From NCBI RefSeq assembly GCF_006442205.1, contig NZ_VFVR01000019.1, positions 1-42,838 on the forward strand: a DNA stretch of 42,838 bases, in the 5' to 3' direction. The DNA is from Mesorhizobium sp. B2-3-12. Lineage in GTDB: Bacteria > Pseudomonadota > Alphaproteobacteria > Rhizobiales > Rhizobiaceae. A model generated the notes under the pieces. It worked only from the letters and a program-made list of their open reading frames with translations, had not been told where the DNA came from and made no database searches. The position numbers and the translations under genes are program-made. Of this stretch, positions 15,938 through 23,714 are shown piece by piece; within the stretch, counting starts at the first letter, position 1, and every line of letters begins with the position of its first letter.

Positions 15938-16153
15938 GGTTATGTTCCTTTTGGTTGGGCGCCCGTCCACGCGGTGGACGCCGAATTCTCTGGAACAGGT
16001 CAGGAAGCAAAAAGGGCGTTGCCGCCGGTGTCGCTGTCCTGCCTGTCGCGGCAGTTAGAGGTTTTTGACCTCAACTCGGGATTTGAAAACCAACCGATCA
16101 TGCCCGTCATGGCCGGCGAAAGGAACGGGCGGCGAACCGCCCGTTCGGAAGAA
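15938..16153 (-). other. Hairpin-rich gap between rpsR and rplI
   Basis: The strongest structure is at 16123-16146: perfect 10-bp arms GAACGGGCGG/CCGCCCGTTC, with loop TTCG on the transcribed strand, only 7 bp after rpsR. There is no following T-run, so it is more likely an mRNA-stabilising or processing hairpin than a terminator. A second hairpin at 15964-15980 (CGTCCAC/GTGGACG) lies 27 bp before rplI. A third, weak one is at about 16058-16072. In many relatives a DUF2232 membrane protein gene sits between rpsR and rplI; no such frame is present here. Confidence 0.6.
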
Positions 16154-16402
16154 TCAGCGAACCACGTAGGGCAGCAGGCCGAGGAAACGGGCGCGCTTGA
16201 TCGCCTTGGCGAGCTCGCGCTGCTTCTTCTGGCTGACGGCGGTGATGCGCGAGGGCACGATCTTGCCGCGCTCGGAAATGTAGCGCTGTAGCAGACGCAC
16301 GTCCTTGTAGTCGATCTTCGGTGCGTTGGCACCGGAGAACGGGCAGGTCTTGCGACGGCGATGGAAAGGGCGCCGGGTCGGGATCTGGTTGATGTCGACC
16401 AT
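16154..16402 (-). CDS. rpsR: 30S ribosomal protein S18 (bS18)
   Basis: An 82-residue basic ribosomal protein of the small-subunit platform that pairs with S6. The conserved core reads KTCPFSGANAPKIDYKDVRLLQRYISERGKIVPSRITAVSQKKQRELAKAIKRARFLGLLPYV. The length matches alphaproteobacterial S18. Its ATG overlaps the TAA of rpsF by one base (TAATG), so the two are translationally coupled, which helps make the S6:S18 partners in equal amounts. Confidence 0.98.
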   Translation of the reverse strand: MVDINQIPTRRPFHRRRKTCPFSGANAPKIDYKDVRLLQRYISERGKIVPSRITAVSQKKQRELAKAIKRARFLGLLPYVVR

Positions 16403-16890
16403 TATTCTGCACCCCCTTCAAAACCTTCGCGCGGACGGCGCGGACCACGGTCGCCGCCTTCACGATCGCCGAACGAACGCGGGCCACGATCGCCGCGGTC
16501 GCCGAAGCTGCGCGCCGGACGATCGCCACGGTCGCGATCGCCGAAGCCGCCGCGCTCGGAGCGCTCTTCGCGCTTCTGCATCATGGCCGAGGGACCTTCC
16601 TCATGCGCTTCGACCTTGATGGTCAGGAAACGCAGCACGTCCTCGGACAGGCCCATCTGGCGCTCCATTTCGTTGAGCGCCGCCGGCGGGCAGGTGAGGT
16701 CCATCAGCGTGTAGTATGCCTTCCGGTTCTTGTTGACCCGGTAGGTGAGGGACTTCAGTCCCCAGTTCTCGACCCGGCCGACGGACCCGCCATTCGCGGA
16801 GATGACGCCCTTGTACTGTTCGACAAGCGCATCGACCTGCTGCTGCGAGAGGTCCTGCCGGGCAAGAAACACATGTTCGTAAAGAGCCAT
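16402..16890 (-). CDS. rpsF: 30S ribosomal protein S6 (bS6)
   Basis: A 162-residue ribosomal protein. The ferredoxin-like fold covers residues 1 to about 100: MALYEHVFLARQDLS at the start, GGSVGRVENWGLKSLTYRVNKNRKAYY in the middle, and LSEDVLRFLTIKVEAHEEGPS at the end of the domain. From about 110 onward is a 50-residue Arg/Gly/Asp-rich tail with two copies of RSFGDR and several GDRGP units, giving an RGG-like, probably disordered extension. The protein ends in Glu-rich residues, and S6 is glutamylated at its C-terminus in E. coli. First gene of the operon, coupled to rpsR. Confidence 0.97.
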   Translation of the reverse strand: MALYEHVFLARQDLSQQQVDALVEQYKGVISANGGSVGRVENWGLKSLTYRVNKNRKAYYTLMDLTCPPAALNEMERQMGLSEDVLRFLTIKVEAHEEGPSAMMQKREERSERGGFGDRDRGDRPARSFGDRGDRGPRSFGDREGGDRGPRRPREGFEGGAE

Positions 16891-17350
16891 TATGTCTTGT
16901 GCCTTTCTTCGTTTCTCTCCCGGTTCCCGGCGGCAAAAGCCTCTGCAACTTCTCTGACCCGCATGTGCCTCGAAAGGCGCGGGGAAGAAAGGAGCATGAC
17001 GAGACGGTCGAGAGCGGAGACACGGGAGGCGGAAGCGCTTCTGGCTTCACACGAAGGTTCTCGAAAAAACCTCCGGCCCTCCGTTCAGCCCCCAGCTGGG
17101 ACCGGCAGATTGGCGGCGTCTATATAGCAATCCGCCGATAAGGCAAGGGCAAGCGGCGGTCCCGATGTCGCAGCGGCCGGAAAAATCAAGCGTCTGCACC
17201 GGCGAGGCACCGGCAATTTTCCGGCAACCGGCCCTTAACCACAATGTCAGGTTGCGCAGGGTTGCGCCGCGCCGTCAACGGTCGATTCATCATGCAAGGC
17301 GCAAAAGCCCGGACAACCGCGCATAGCGGCAAGCATTTCCGGGGGTAAGG
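16891..17350. other. Intergenic region between rpsF and the TadG-like gene
   Basis: This 460-bp divergent gap should hold the ribosomal operon promoter. The leader before rpsF would be about 220 nt if the -10 box proposed at 17119-17124 is right, which is long enough for an S6:S18 autoregulatory RNA, but I could not fold one with certainty. A near-direct repeat, AGGTTGCGC then AGGGTTGCGC, is at about 17250-17270. No protein-like frame is present. Confidence 0.5.
17119..17146 (-). promoter_or_regulatory. Candidate rpsF operon promoter
   Basis: On the minus strand, TTGCCT (17146-17141) and TATAGA (17124-17119) are 16 bases apart, an acceptable housekeeping sigma pattern. It is the most AT-rich point in the gap. 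It was chosen by eye, and alternative overlapping hexamers exist. Confidence 0.3.
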
Positions 17351-18991
17351 ATGCTTCTCAACAAGTTCTGGCGCTCGAAAAGCGGCAATTTCGCGTTACT
17401 GATGGGGTTGGGGCTCCCGGCCATTCTGTCGGCCGTGGCCTTCGCGACCGATGTCTCGACCATGATGCGTGCCAAGAGCAACCTGCAGAACGCGCTCGAT
17501 GCGGCAAACCTTGCCTCCTCGCATCTTGGCGATCTCGACATTACCCGCACCGATGCCTTCGACCGCTATTTCCAGGCCAACATCGCTGGACATGGCGAAC
17601 TCGTCAACGCGCAGGCGACCCTGACCGTCGACAGGGGCGTCAATTTCATCAAGACCAAGGCGGTCGCCTCGGCCGACGTCAATCTGAACTTCGCTTTCCT
17701 GTTCGGCCAGAGCAAGCACATCGTGGTCGATGCCTCGGCGGCCGAGTCCAATAACCAGCTCGAAGTCGTGTTGGTTCTGGACAATACCGGCTCGATGGCT
17801 GGCGCTCGCATGACGGCTCTGAGGACGGCGACGAAGTCGTTGCTGGATACGCTCGAATCGACAAAGTCGCCGACGCGCCAGGTGCGTGCCTCGCTGGTTC
17901 CCTTCGTCACGGCCGTGAACGTAAATGGCGACGGGTTCGATCCGTCCTGGATCGACATGGACGGCAAATCCTCGACCAACGGTATCAATTTCCCCGTCAT
18001 CGACGGCAAGCGCCCGAACCACATGGCGCTGTTCAGGCAGCTCAAGGACACCGGATGGGCCGAGCCCGGATGGAACGACACGGGATGGAAGGGCTGCGTG
18101 GAGGCGCGGGCCGGCGCCTACAACATTTCCGACACGCCGCCCGACCCGGCTAAGCCCGACACGCTGTTCGTGCCCTATTTTGCGCCGGATGATCCGGGAG
18201 ATGCGCAGATGCCGTCCAGTTCCTATGGCAATGAGGCAAAATACTACAACAATTCCTATCTCAGCGACGCCAGCGACACGGTCAAGCTAGACAAGCAGAA
18301 AGGCGACAACCGGCTCGGCATCGACTTCAACGGCCTCGACAGCGATCCCGACAAAGCCACCAAGGAACAGGTCGCCAAATATGTGGCGCCGGCCAAGGAA
18401 CTTATCACCGAGACGGGAACTCCCGTCACCGTTGGTCCCAACCGTTCCTGCCCGACCCCCGTCGTTCCCCTGACCGACGATTTCGACAAATTGCGTAAGG
18501 CGGCGAGCCAGATGACGGAATGGAACGGCTCCGGCACCAACGTCTCGGAGGGGCTGTCCTGGGGCATGCGGGTGCTCTCGCCCGGCGCGCCCTATACCGG
18601 CGGCGCGCCATTCAAGACGTCTGGCGTCAGCAAGATCGTGCTCCTGCTCACCGATGGTGAGAACGTCGTCTACGGCGCCAGCCAGCAATCGACGAAGTCC
18701 GACTACACATCCTACGGCTATCTGGCGGGTGGTCGCTTCGGGTCGGACAATCAGACGACGGCGGCCCGCAATGTCGACGGCTGGACGAAGAGCGTCTGCA
18801 CGCAGTTGAAGAACCAGGGCGTGCAGATTTACACGATGGTGCTGCAGTCCGACACCGCCGCCAACCGCACGCTTTACAGCGCCTGCGCTTCCGATCCGAG
18901 CGATTATTATGCCGTCAACGATCCAGCCAAGCTGCCGAACGTGTTCCTGCAGATCGCCAACAAGTTCTCCAAGCTGCAATTGACGAACTGA
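17351..18991 (+). CDS. TadG-like pilus-assembly protein with von Willebrand A domain
   Basis: A 546-residue envelope protein. The N-terminus has the TadE/TadG pattern: a short basic stretch (FWRSKSGNFALLMGLGLP), one membrane segment at about 14-33, then DVSTMMRAKSNLQNALDAANLA. A von Willebrand factor A domain begins at about 137 with the metal site LVLDNTGSMAG (Asp144, Ser148) and continues with SEGLSWGMRVLSPG and KIVLLLTDGEN. Such proteins are thought to act with Tad/Flp pilus or in surface adhesion. No other tad gene is nearby, so it is an orphan copy. A GGGGG-taagg stretch precedes the ATG. It is convergent with the phosphoglycerol transferase gene (48 bp gap). Confidence 0.88.
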   Translation: MLLNKFWRSKSGNFALLMGLGLPAILSAVAFATDVSTMMRAKSNLQNALDAANLASSHLGDLDITRTDAFDRYFQANIAGHGELVNAQATLTVDRGVNFIKTKAVASADVNLNFAFLFGQSKHIVVDASAAESNNQLEVVLVLDNTGSMAGARMTALRTATKSLLDTLESTKSPTRQVRASLVPFVTAVNVNGDGFDPSWIDMDGKSSTNGINFPVIDGKRPNHMALFRQLKDTGWAEPGWNDTGWKGCVEARAGAYNISDTPPDPAKPDTLFVPYFAPDDPGDAQMPSSSYGNEAKYYNNSYLSDASDTVKLDKQKGDNRLGIDFNGLDSDPDKATKEQVAKYVAPAKELITETGTPVTVGPNRSCPTPVVPLTDDFDKLRKAASQMTEWNGSGTNVSEGLSWGMRVLSPGAPYTGGAPFKTSGVSKIVLLLTDGENVVYGASQQSTKSDYTSYGYLAGGRFGSDNQTTAARNVDGWTKSVCTQLKNQGVQIYTMVLQSDTAANRTLYSACASDPSDYYAVNDPAKLPNVFLQIANKFSKLQLTN

Positions 18992-19039
18992 GCGGCCGGT
19001 CCCGAAAGGCGGGGCCGACAAGGGAGTTGCGCGCCCCGC

Positions 19040-20968
19040 TCAACTCGTATGGGCGACGACCTTGTCGACCGTCTCGGGGAAGAAGTCGGGCGCGGCCCGG
19101 CGCTTGCCGAACATCATGTCGTACTGGATCAGCCGGAAATCGCGGATCGCCGGATCGATCTCCTTTTGGCGCGACCAGTCGGGCGTGGCCGCGCCGTCCG
19201 ACGTGAGCAGCAGGTTGCGGTCGACGACGCGGTAGCGCTCCCGCATCTCGCCCAGGAAGCCCGTATAGTACGGGTGGGTGATGCCTGCCGCGGTGAGGAT
19301 GTGATAGGGCAGGAACGCGGGGCTGACCGCGCCCACATCCTCGACCGGACCGGAGCGGTTCGACCAGATGACAAGCGGCGTCTGGTGATGTTCGAGGGCG
19401 GCTTCCGGCGTCGGTTCCTTGCGCGGCGCGACATTGTCCTTCAGGAATCCGGTCTCGACATAGACCGGTCCGAGCGGCGGCAGGTGGTCACCGAAAAAGG
19501 CGACAATCGTTGGCCGCTCGCGCGTCTTGGCCCATTCGATCAGCCGCTCGAGGCCGCGGTCCGCGTCGGCTGAACCCTCGGCGTAGGAGAGCAGCGAGTC
19601 GCGCGCCCACTGGCTGATCGGCGCTTGCACCGAATGGGTCGGGTTCGAATAGCGGTTCGGTTCATACGGGCCATGGTTCTGCAGGCTGACGGCGAAGAAG
19701 AATACCGGGTCGTCGCTGGCGTCGGCTTCGCGGATGATCTCGTCGGTCATCGCCGCATCCGATGCCAGCGGTCCGCGCTTCTCCATGGGCGGCAACGTCT
19801 CTTCCGATTTGAAGTCGTTGAAGCCGAAATCGGCATAGACCGCGCCACGGTTCCAGAACCAGTTGGTGCCGGGGTGGATGGCGCGTGCCCTATAGCCTTC
19901 GCTCTTCAGGAAGGTCGCCATCGACGGCGTCGGGGTGCGCACATATTGCTGGTAGGGGATGCTGCCGGCCGGCAGGAAAGCATTGGAAAAGCCGGTCAGC
20001 GCCTCGAATTCGATGTTGGCGGTCATGCCGCCGAATTCGGGCGAGAACATCGAGCCCGAGCGGAGCGCCCGCACATTTGGGATCGGATCGGGGGTGATGG
20101 TGACGCCGGGCAGCTTGGTCGGATCCCAGAAGGATTCGCTCATGACGATGATGATGTCTGGCTTCTGGGCCGGCATCGAGGCGGTCACATCGGGCCTGTC
20201 GATCGCCTCGATTGCCTTGTCGGAATAGCCCGGCGGTGCCGAGACATGCGCCATCGGCACGTTGAGGGCAAAGGCCAGCGCAAAGCCGTTGGAGGCGTAG
20301 TTTTCCTTCTGGTCCCACATGATCGGGATGATCTGCAGCCGGTCCCTGGTCCACGAGAAGGTGGCGTAGTCCATGATCGAGACGAAGAAGGCGAGGAGCG
20401 GCACCGCCAGCGTCAGGCGGGCAAGGCGGCCCTTGCGGCTGAGGGCTGGAACCTTGCGGCGCCATAACCGCCAGCCGTAGACGAGCAGGGACAGGCCGCC
20501 GACGATGCCCACGACCATGGCGAGCGCCGTCATCGGCCGGTCTCGCACCAGGAGCGGCAGCAGGGCGAAGATCTGGCGGGCATAGAGGAAGTCGGTCGGA
20601 TAGAGCGGATCGCCGAGATAATGCGACTTCTGGTGGCCGACAAAGGCCAGCGACAGGGTCAGCGGCGCGACGATCATCAGGCTCTGGTGACTGCGGCCGA
20701 GCACGGCATCGAGGCCGATCAGGATCAGCGCGAACACGACGATGGTGGTCCAGCCGGGCTTGAGCGGCTGCAGGAAGAAGGAGACGGTGCCGGCAACGTC
20801 ACCGCGCACGATCAGCTCGATGGCGAACACCAGGACGGCGGCGATCGCCAGGCTGATCAGTCCGTAACGGACGACCGGCCATTTCCGGCCCGGCAGGTAG
20901 CCGGTGGACGGATCGTCTTCCAGGAACTGCGGCGCGGCATTGCCGGCACGTTTCAAACTCTTTGCCAC
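19040..20968 (-). CDS. LTA-synthase-family phosphoglycerol transferase
   Basis: A 642-residue inner-membrane enzyme of the LtaS/OpgB sulfatase-fold family. Five hydrophobic segments cover about 33-53, 74-90, 95-112, 147-165 and 185-200. The periplasmic catalytic domain shows the metal/nucleophile residues: Glu278 (SESFWDP), Thr316 in GGMTANIEFEALTG as probable nucleophile, and Asp494/His495 (FFGDHLPP). These enzymes move phosphoglycerol from phosphatidylglycerol to a periplasmic or surface glycan. In rhizobia the likely acceptors are cyclic beta-glucans or other polysaccharide (inference). The start is GTG at 20968, with GGGAAG upstream. A PHO-box-like repeat lies 37-54 bp upstream. Confidence 0.88.
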   Translation of the reverse strand: MAKSLKRAGNAAPQFLEDDPSTGYLPGRKWPVVRYGLISLAIAAVLVFAIELIVRGDVAGTVSFFLQPLKPGWTTIVVFALILIGLDAVLGRSHQSLMIVAPLTLSLAFVGHQKSHYLGDPLYPTDFLYARQIFALLPLLVRDRPMTALAMVVGIVGGLSLLVYGWRLWRRKVPALSRKGRLARLTLAVPLLAFFVSIMDYATFSWTRDRLQIIPIMWDQKENYASNGFALAFALNVPMAHVSAPPGYSDKAIEAIDRPDVTASMPAQKPDIIIVMSESFWDPTKLPGVTITPDPIPNVRALRSGSMFSPEFGGMTANIEFEALTGFSNAFLPAGSIPYQQYVRTPTPSMATFLKSEGYRARAIHPGTNWFWNRGAVYADFGFNDFKSEETLPPMEKRGPLASDAAMTDEIIREADASDDPVFFFAVSLQNHGPYEPNRYSNPTHSVQAPISQWARDSLLSYAEGSADADRGLERLIEWAKTRERPTIVAFFGDHLPPLGPVYVETGFLKDNVAPRKEPTPEAALEHHQTPLVIWSNRSGPVEDVGAVSPAFLPYHILTAAGITHPYYTGFLGEMRERYRVVDRNLLLTSDGAATPDWSRQKEIDPAIRDFRLIQYDMMFGKRRAAPDFFPETVDKVVAHTS

Positions 20969-21004
20969 TTCAACTTCCCACCCAAAGACAACCCAGTCAT
21001 TCGA

Positions 21005-21022
21005 TTGTCATATAATTGTCAC
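21005..21022 (+). promoter_or_regulatory. PHO-box-like direct repeat
   Basis: TTGTCAT-ATAA-TTGTCAC: two 7-base direct repeats spaced at 11 bp with an AT-only spacer. This matches the PhoB consensus CTGTCAT-AWAW-CTGTCAY in 16 of 18 positions; only the first base of each repeat differs. It lies 37 bp upstream of the phosphoglycerol transferase start. Its reading orientation points to the right, away from that gene, so whether it would activate or repress is unclear. Confidence 0.5.
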
Positions 21023-21244
21023 GCAAAGCTAGCGCCTGTGACGGAAATAAGAAGAGCCAGCAAACGATTCGTGAGCGGTTTTCATGAGGTGTGATCGCCA
21101 AAAAGGCCTTTTGGAACAGGCACTCGCGCGCGCATGCATCTCTTGTGGTGGGGTGAAGTGGCTTGACTTGGCGGCCTGCCTTGCGTCACAGGCAGGGAAA
21201 ATTCGTAGTATCAGGCAAGCAGAACCAGTCTGGGGAGCCCTCGC

Positions 21245-22189
21245 ATGGCCGTCGCATTCACCTTTCCAGGACAAGGAAGCCAGGCTGTCGGCATGGGCAA
21301 GGATCTCGCCGATAGTTTTCCAGAGGCACGCAAGGTTTTCCAGGAAGTCGACGAAGCGCTCGGCGAAAACCTGTCGAAGTTGATCTGGGAAGGCCCCGAA
21401 GAGACCTTGACGCTGACCGCCAACGCGCAGCCGGCCCTGATGGCGGTATCGCTGGCGGCGATCAGAGCGCTGGAAGCGCGCGGTCTCTCGCTGAAGGACA
21501 AGGTCGCCTATGTCGCCGGCCACTCGCTGGGCGAATATTCGGCGCTCGCCGCCGCCGGCTTCATTTCGATTGCCGATGCCGCGCGGCTGTTGCGCATTCG
21601 CGGCAACGCCATGCAGGCAGCCGTGCCGGCCGGCGAGGGCGCGATGGCGGCGATCATCGGACTGGAGCAGGCCGATGTCGAAGCCGCCTGTGCCGAGGCC
21701 GCGCAAGGGGCGGGCAAGGTCTGCCAGATCGCCAACGACAATGGCGGCGGCCAACTGGTCATTTCAGGTGCCAAGGCCGCGGTTGAACTGGCGGCGAAAC
21801 TGTGCACCGAAAAGGGCGCCAAGCGTGCGCTGATGCTGCAGGTGTCGGCGCCGTTCCATTCGGCGCTGATGGCGCCGGCGGCCAATGTCATGCACGAGGC
21901 GCTTGCCGACGTGGCCAAGACCGCGCCAGTCGTTCCCGTCGTTTCGAACGTCAGCGTCACCCCGACCAGCGAGCCCGACGAGATCGCCCGGCGCCTGGTC
22001 GAACAGGTGACGGGCCGCGTGCGTTGGCGCGAGACGGTGGAATGGTTCGGCCAAAACGGCGTCACCACACTTTACGAGATCGGCTCGGGGAAGGTTCTGT
22101 CCGGTCTGGCGCGGCGCATCAACCGCGATATCGCCACCGGCGCCATAGGAACGGCCGCCGACGTCGAGGCGGCGTTGGCCGCGTTCTGA
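21245..22189 (+). CDS. fabD: Malonyl CoA-acyl carrier protein transacylase
   Basis: A 314-residue enzyme that moves malonyl groups from CoA to acyl carrier protein, supplying fatty acid elongation in the cytoplasm. FPGQGSQ is at 7-13. Catalytic Ser94 is in GHSLGEYSAL, and His205 in SAPFHSALM completes the dyad. The substrate-choice region and length are normal. GGGGAG seven bases before the ATG supports the start. It begins the fab cluster, but unlike the usual arrangement fabG does not follow directly; a toxin-antitoxin pair lies between. Confidence 0.97.
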   Translation: MAVAFTFPGQGSQAVGMGKDLADSFPEARKVFQEVDEALGENLSKLIWEGPEETLTLTANAQPALMAVSLAAIRALEARGLSLKDKVAYVAGHSLGEYSALAAAGFISIADAARLLRIRGNAMQAAVPAGEGAMAAIIGLEQADVEAACAEAAQGAGKVCQIANDNGGGQLVISGAKAAVELAAKLCTEKGAKRALMLQVSAPFHSALMAPAANVMHEALADVAKTAPVVPVVSNVSVTPTSEPDEIARRLVEQVTGRVRWRETVEWFGQNGVTTLYEIGSGKVLSGLARRINRDIATGAIGTAADVEAALAAF

Positions 22190-22216
22190 TCTTGTGTTCC
22201 TGACAGCGCGGCTGTA

Positions 22217-22236
22217 CATGAATACATGTATTCATG
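22217..22236. promoter_or_regulatory. Palindromic operator of the toxin-antitoxin module
   Basis: CATGAATACATGTATTCATG is a perfect 20-bp palindrome ending 11 bp before the antitoxin ATG. A plausible promoter overlaps it: TTGTGT at about 22194-22199, then 17 bases, then TACATG at 22215-22220. Antitoxins of this class bind such sites to repress their own operon, so this is the likely autoregulatory operator. Confidence 0.75.
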
Positions 22237-22247
22237 GAGCTGCCGCC

Positions 22248-22469
22248 ATGCCGACATCGATACGACTGGCTCCCGAGATTGAGGAGCGTCTGGACTTTCT
22301 TGCGGCCAGAACCGGCCGCAGCAAGGCCTACTATCTGCGCGAACTCATTGAACGTGGTATCGAGGAGATGGAGGACTACTATCTCGCCGCCGAAGTGCTG
22401 GAGCGGATCAAGCGCGGTGAAGAAGATGTAGTGACCGGCGAGGATTTCTGGCGTGGCCTGGACGCTTGA
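22248..22469 (+). CDS. Ribbon-helix-helix antitoxin (RelB/ParD-like)
   Basis: A 73-residue protein. The N-terminal half is a ribbon-helix-helix DNA-binding domain: TSIRLAPEIEERLDFLAARTGRSKAYYLRELIERGIEEM. The C-terminal half (YYLAAEVLERIKRGEEDVVTGEDFWRGLDA) is the acidic, flexible part that in this family wraps the toxin. I chose the ATG at 22248 because GGAG lies eight bases upstream and the domain begins there. It is expected to bind the palindrome just upstream. Its 3' end overlaps the toxin gene by 17 bp. Confidence 0.9.
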   Translation: MPTSIRLAPEIEERLDFLAARTGRSKAYYLRELIERGIEEMEDYYLAAEVLERIKRGEEDVVTGEDFWRGLDA

Positions 22470-22749
22470 ATACGCTCGTTCGGCGCGAAAATTTGTCGAA
22501 AAACTGGATCCGCAAACGCGTCATCGCATTCGAGACTTCATAGAAAACCGCATCGCGGTGCTCGACAATCCACGTGAGGCAGGCAAACCGCTGAAGGGTC
22601 CGCTGGCTACTTTTTGGAGATATCGGGTTGGGGATTACCGGGTTATCTGCGATGTGCAGGACCAGCGGGTCGTCATTCTGGTGGTAACGGTAGGTCAGTC
22701 ATCGCGGCGACGTCTACAGATGAGCGGACCAATCCGCCGCACGATTTGA
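22453..22749 (+). CDS. RelE/ParE family toxin
   Basis: A 98-residue basic protein with the RelE/ParE fold pattern: an early WTLEYARSARKFVEKLDPQTRHRIRDFIE helix pair and the hallmark YRVGDYRVICDV strand, followed by RVVILVVTVG. Family toxins cut mRNA at the ribosome (RelE) or poison gyrase (ParE); the sequence alone does not decide, although the WRYRVGDYRVIC type is nearer RelE. The start is GTG at 22453 inside the antitoxin gene, which suggests coupled translation. It ends 14 bp before fabG, so read-through into essential genes is likely. Confidence 0.9.
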   Translation: MAWTLEYARSARKFVEKLDPQTRHRIRDFIENRIAVLDNPREAGKPLKGPLATFWRYRVGDYRVICDVQDQRVVILVVTVGQSSRRRLQMSGPIRRTI

Positions 22750-22763
22750 GAAGAGGATAGGAC

Positions 22764-23501
22764 ATGTTCGAACTGACCGGCCGCAAGGCACTCGTTACCG
22801 GCGCGTCGGGGGGCATCGGCGAGGCGATCGCCAGGGTGCTGCATGCGCAGGGCGCGATCGTCGGCTTGCACGGCACGCGGGTCGAGAAACTGGAGACGCT
22901 GGCCGCCGAACTGGGCGACCGGGTCAAGCTGTTCCCGGCCAATTTGTCCGACCGCGACGAGGTCAAGGCGCTCGGCCAGAAGGCGGAGGCCGATCTCGAG
23001 GGCGTCGACATCCTCGTCAACAATGCCGGCATCACCAAGGACGGCCTGTTCGTGCGCATGTCGGACGCCGACTGGGATAGCGTGCTGGAGGTCAATCTCA
23101 CCGCCGCTTTCCGGCTGACCCGTGAACTGACCCATCCGATGATGCGTCGCCGCCATGGCCGCATCATCAACATCACCTCGGTGGTCGGCGTGACCGGCAA
23201 TCCCGGCCAAGCGAATTACTGCGCTTCCAAGGCGGGCATGATCGGCTTTTCCAAATCGCTGGCGCAGGAGATCGCCACCCGCAACATCACCGTCAACTGC
23301 GTCGCTCCGGGCTTCATCGAATCGGCCATGACCGACAAGCTCAACGACAAGCAGAAAGAGGCGATCATGGCGGCGATCCCCACCAAGCGCATGGGCACCA
23401 GTGCCGAAGTGGCGTCCGCCGTTGCCTACCTGGCTTCGAACGAGGCCGCCTATGTGACGGGGCAGACCATTCACGTGAATGGCGGTATGGCGATGATCTG
23501 A
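22764..23501 (+). CDS. fabG: 3-oxoacyl-ACP reductase
   Basis: A 245-residue NADPH-dependent SDR that reduces 3-oxoacyl-ACP in each fatty acid elongation cycle. Cofactor motif TGASGGIG is at 12-19 and NNAGITKDG at 86-94. The catalytic tetrad is Asn111, Ser139, Tyr152 and Lys156 (NYCASKAG). The end, YVTGQTIHVNGGMAMI, is the classic FabG terminus that sits at the tetramer interface. GAGGA lies six bases before the ATG. It follows the toxin gene closely and may depend on the fabD or toxin-antitoxin promoter. Confidence 0.97.
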   Translation: MFELTGRKALVTGASGGIGEAIARVLHAQGAIVGLHGTRVEKLETLAAELGDRVKLFPANLSDRDEVKALGQKAEADLEGVDILVNNAGITKDGLFVRMSDADWDSVLEVNLTAAFRLTRELTHPMMRRRHGRIINITSVVGVTGNPGQANYCASKAGMIGFSKSLAQEIATRNITVNCVAPGFIESAMTDKLNDKQKEAIMAAIPTKRMGTSAEVASAVAYLASNEAAYVTGQTIHVNGGMAMI

Positions 23502-23552
23502 GCGAGGCTCCGGGGGCAACACCGCGGCGCTGTGAAAACCCACCATTTCGGC

Positions 23553-23581
23553 TTGGACCTCAGCTATTTTTCGTGTAATGC
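23553..23581 (+). promoter_or_regulatory. Candidate acpP promoter
   Basis: TTGGAC (23553-23558), 17 bases, then TAATGC (23576-23581) is a good housekeeping promoter pattern in the 213-bp fabG-acpP gap. Its leader would be about 125 nt and holds a hairpin at 23658-23679 (arms TTAGCGG/CCGCTAA). A separate strong promoter for acpP is expected because the protein is very abundant. Confidence 0.5.
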
Positions 23582-23714
23582 GGCCCGCAACCCGGCGGTT
23601 CGGGCAAAAACCGGTTCGTGGCCGTTGCGTTTCCGGCAGGACCATCTTTCAGCTTGATTAGCGGCATTCCGCCCGCTAACGAAGACAGACAAACAAAAGA
23701 CGAGGATGCCCCAA

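Noticed and set aside
21163..21211. fabD promoter from TTGACT or TTGCGT hexamers
   Set aside because: No matching -10 box at 16-18 bases; the best TAGTAT is 19 bases away, so I did not list it as a feature.
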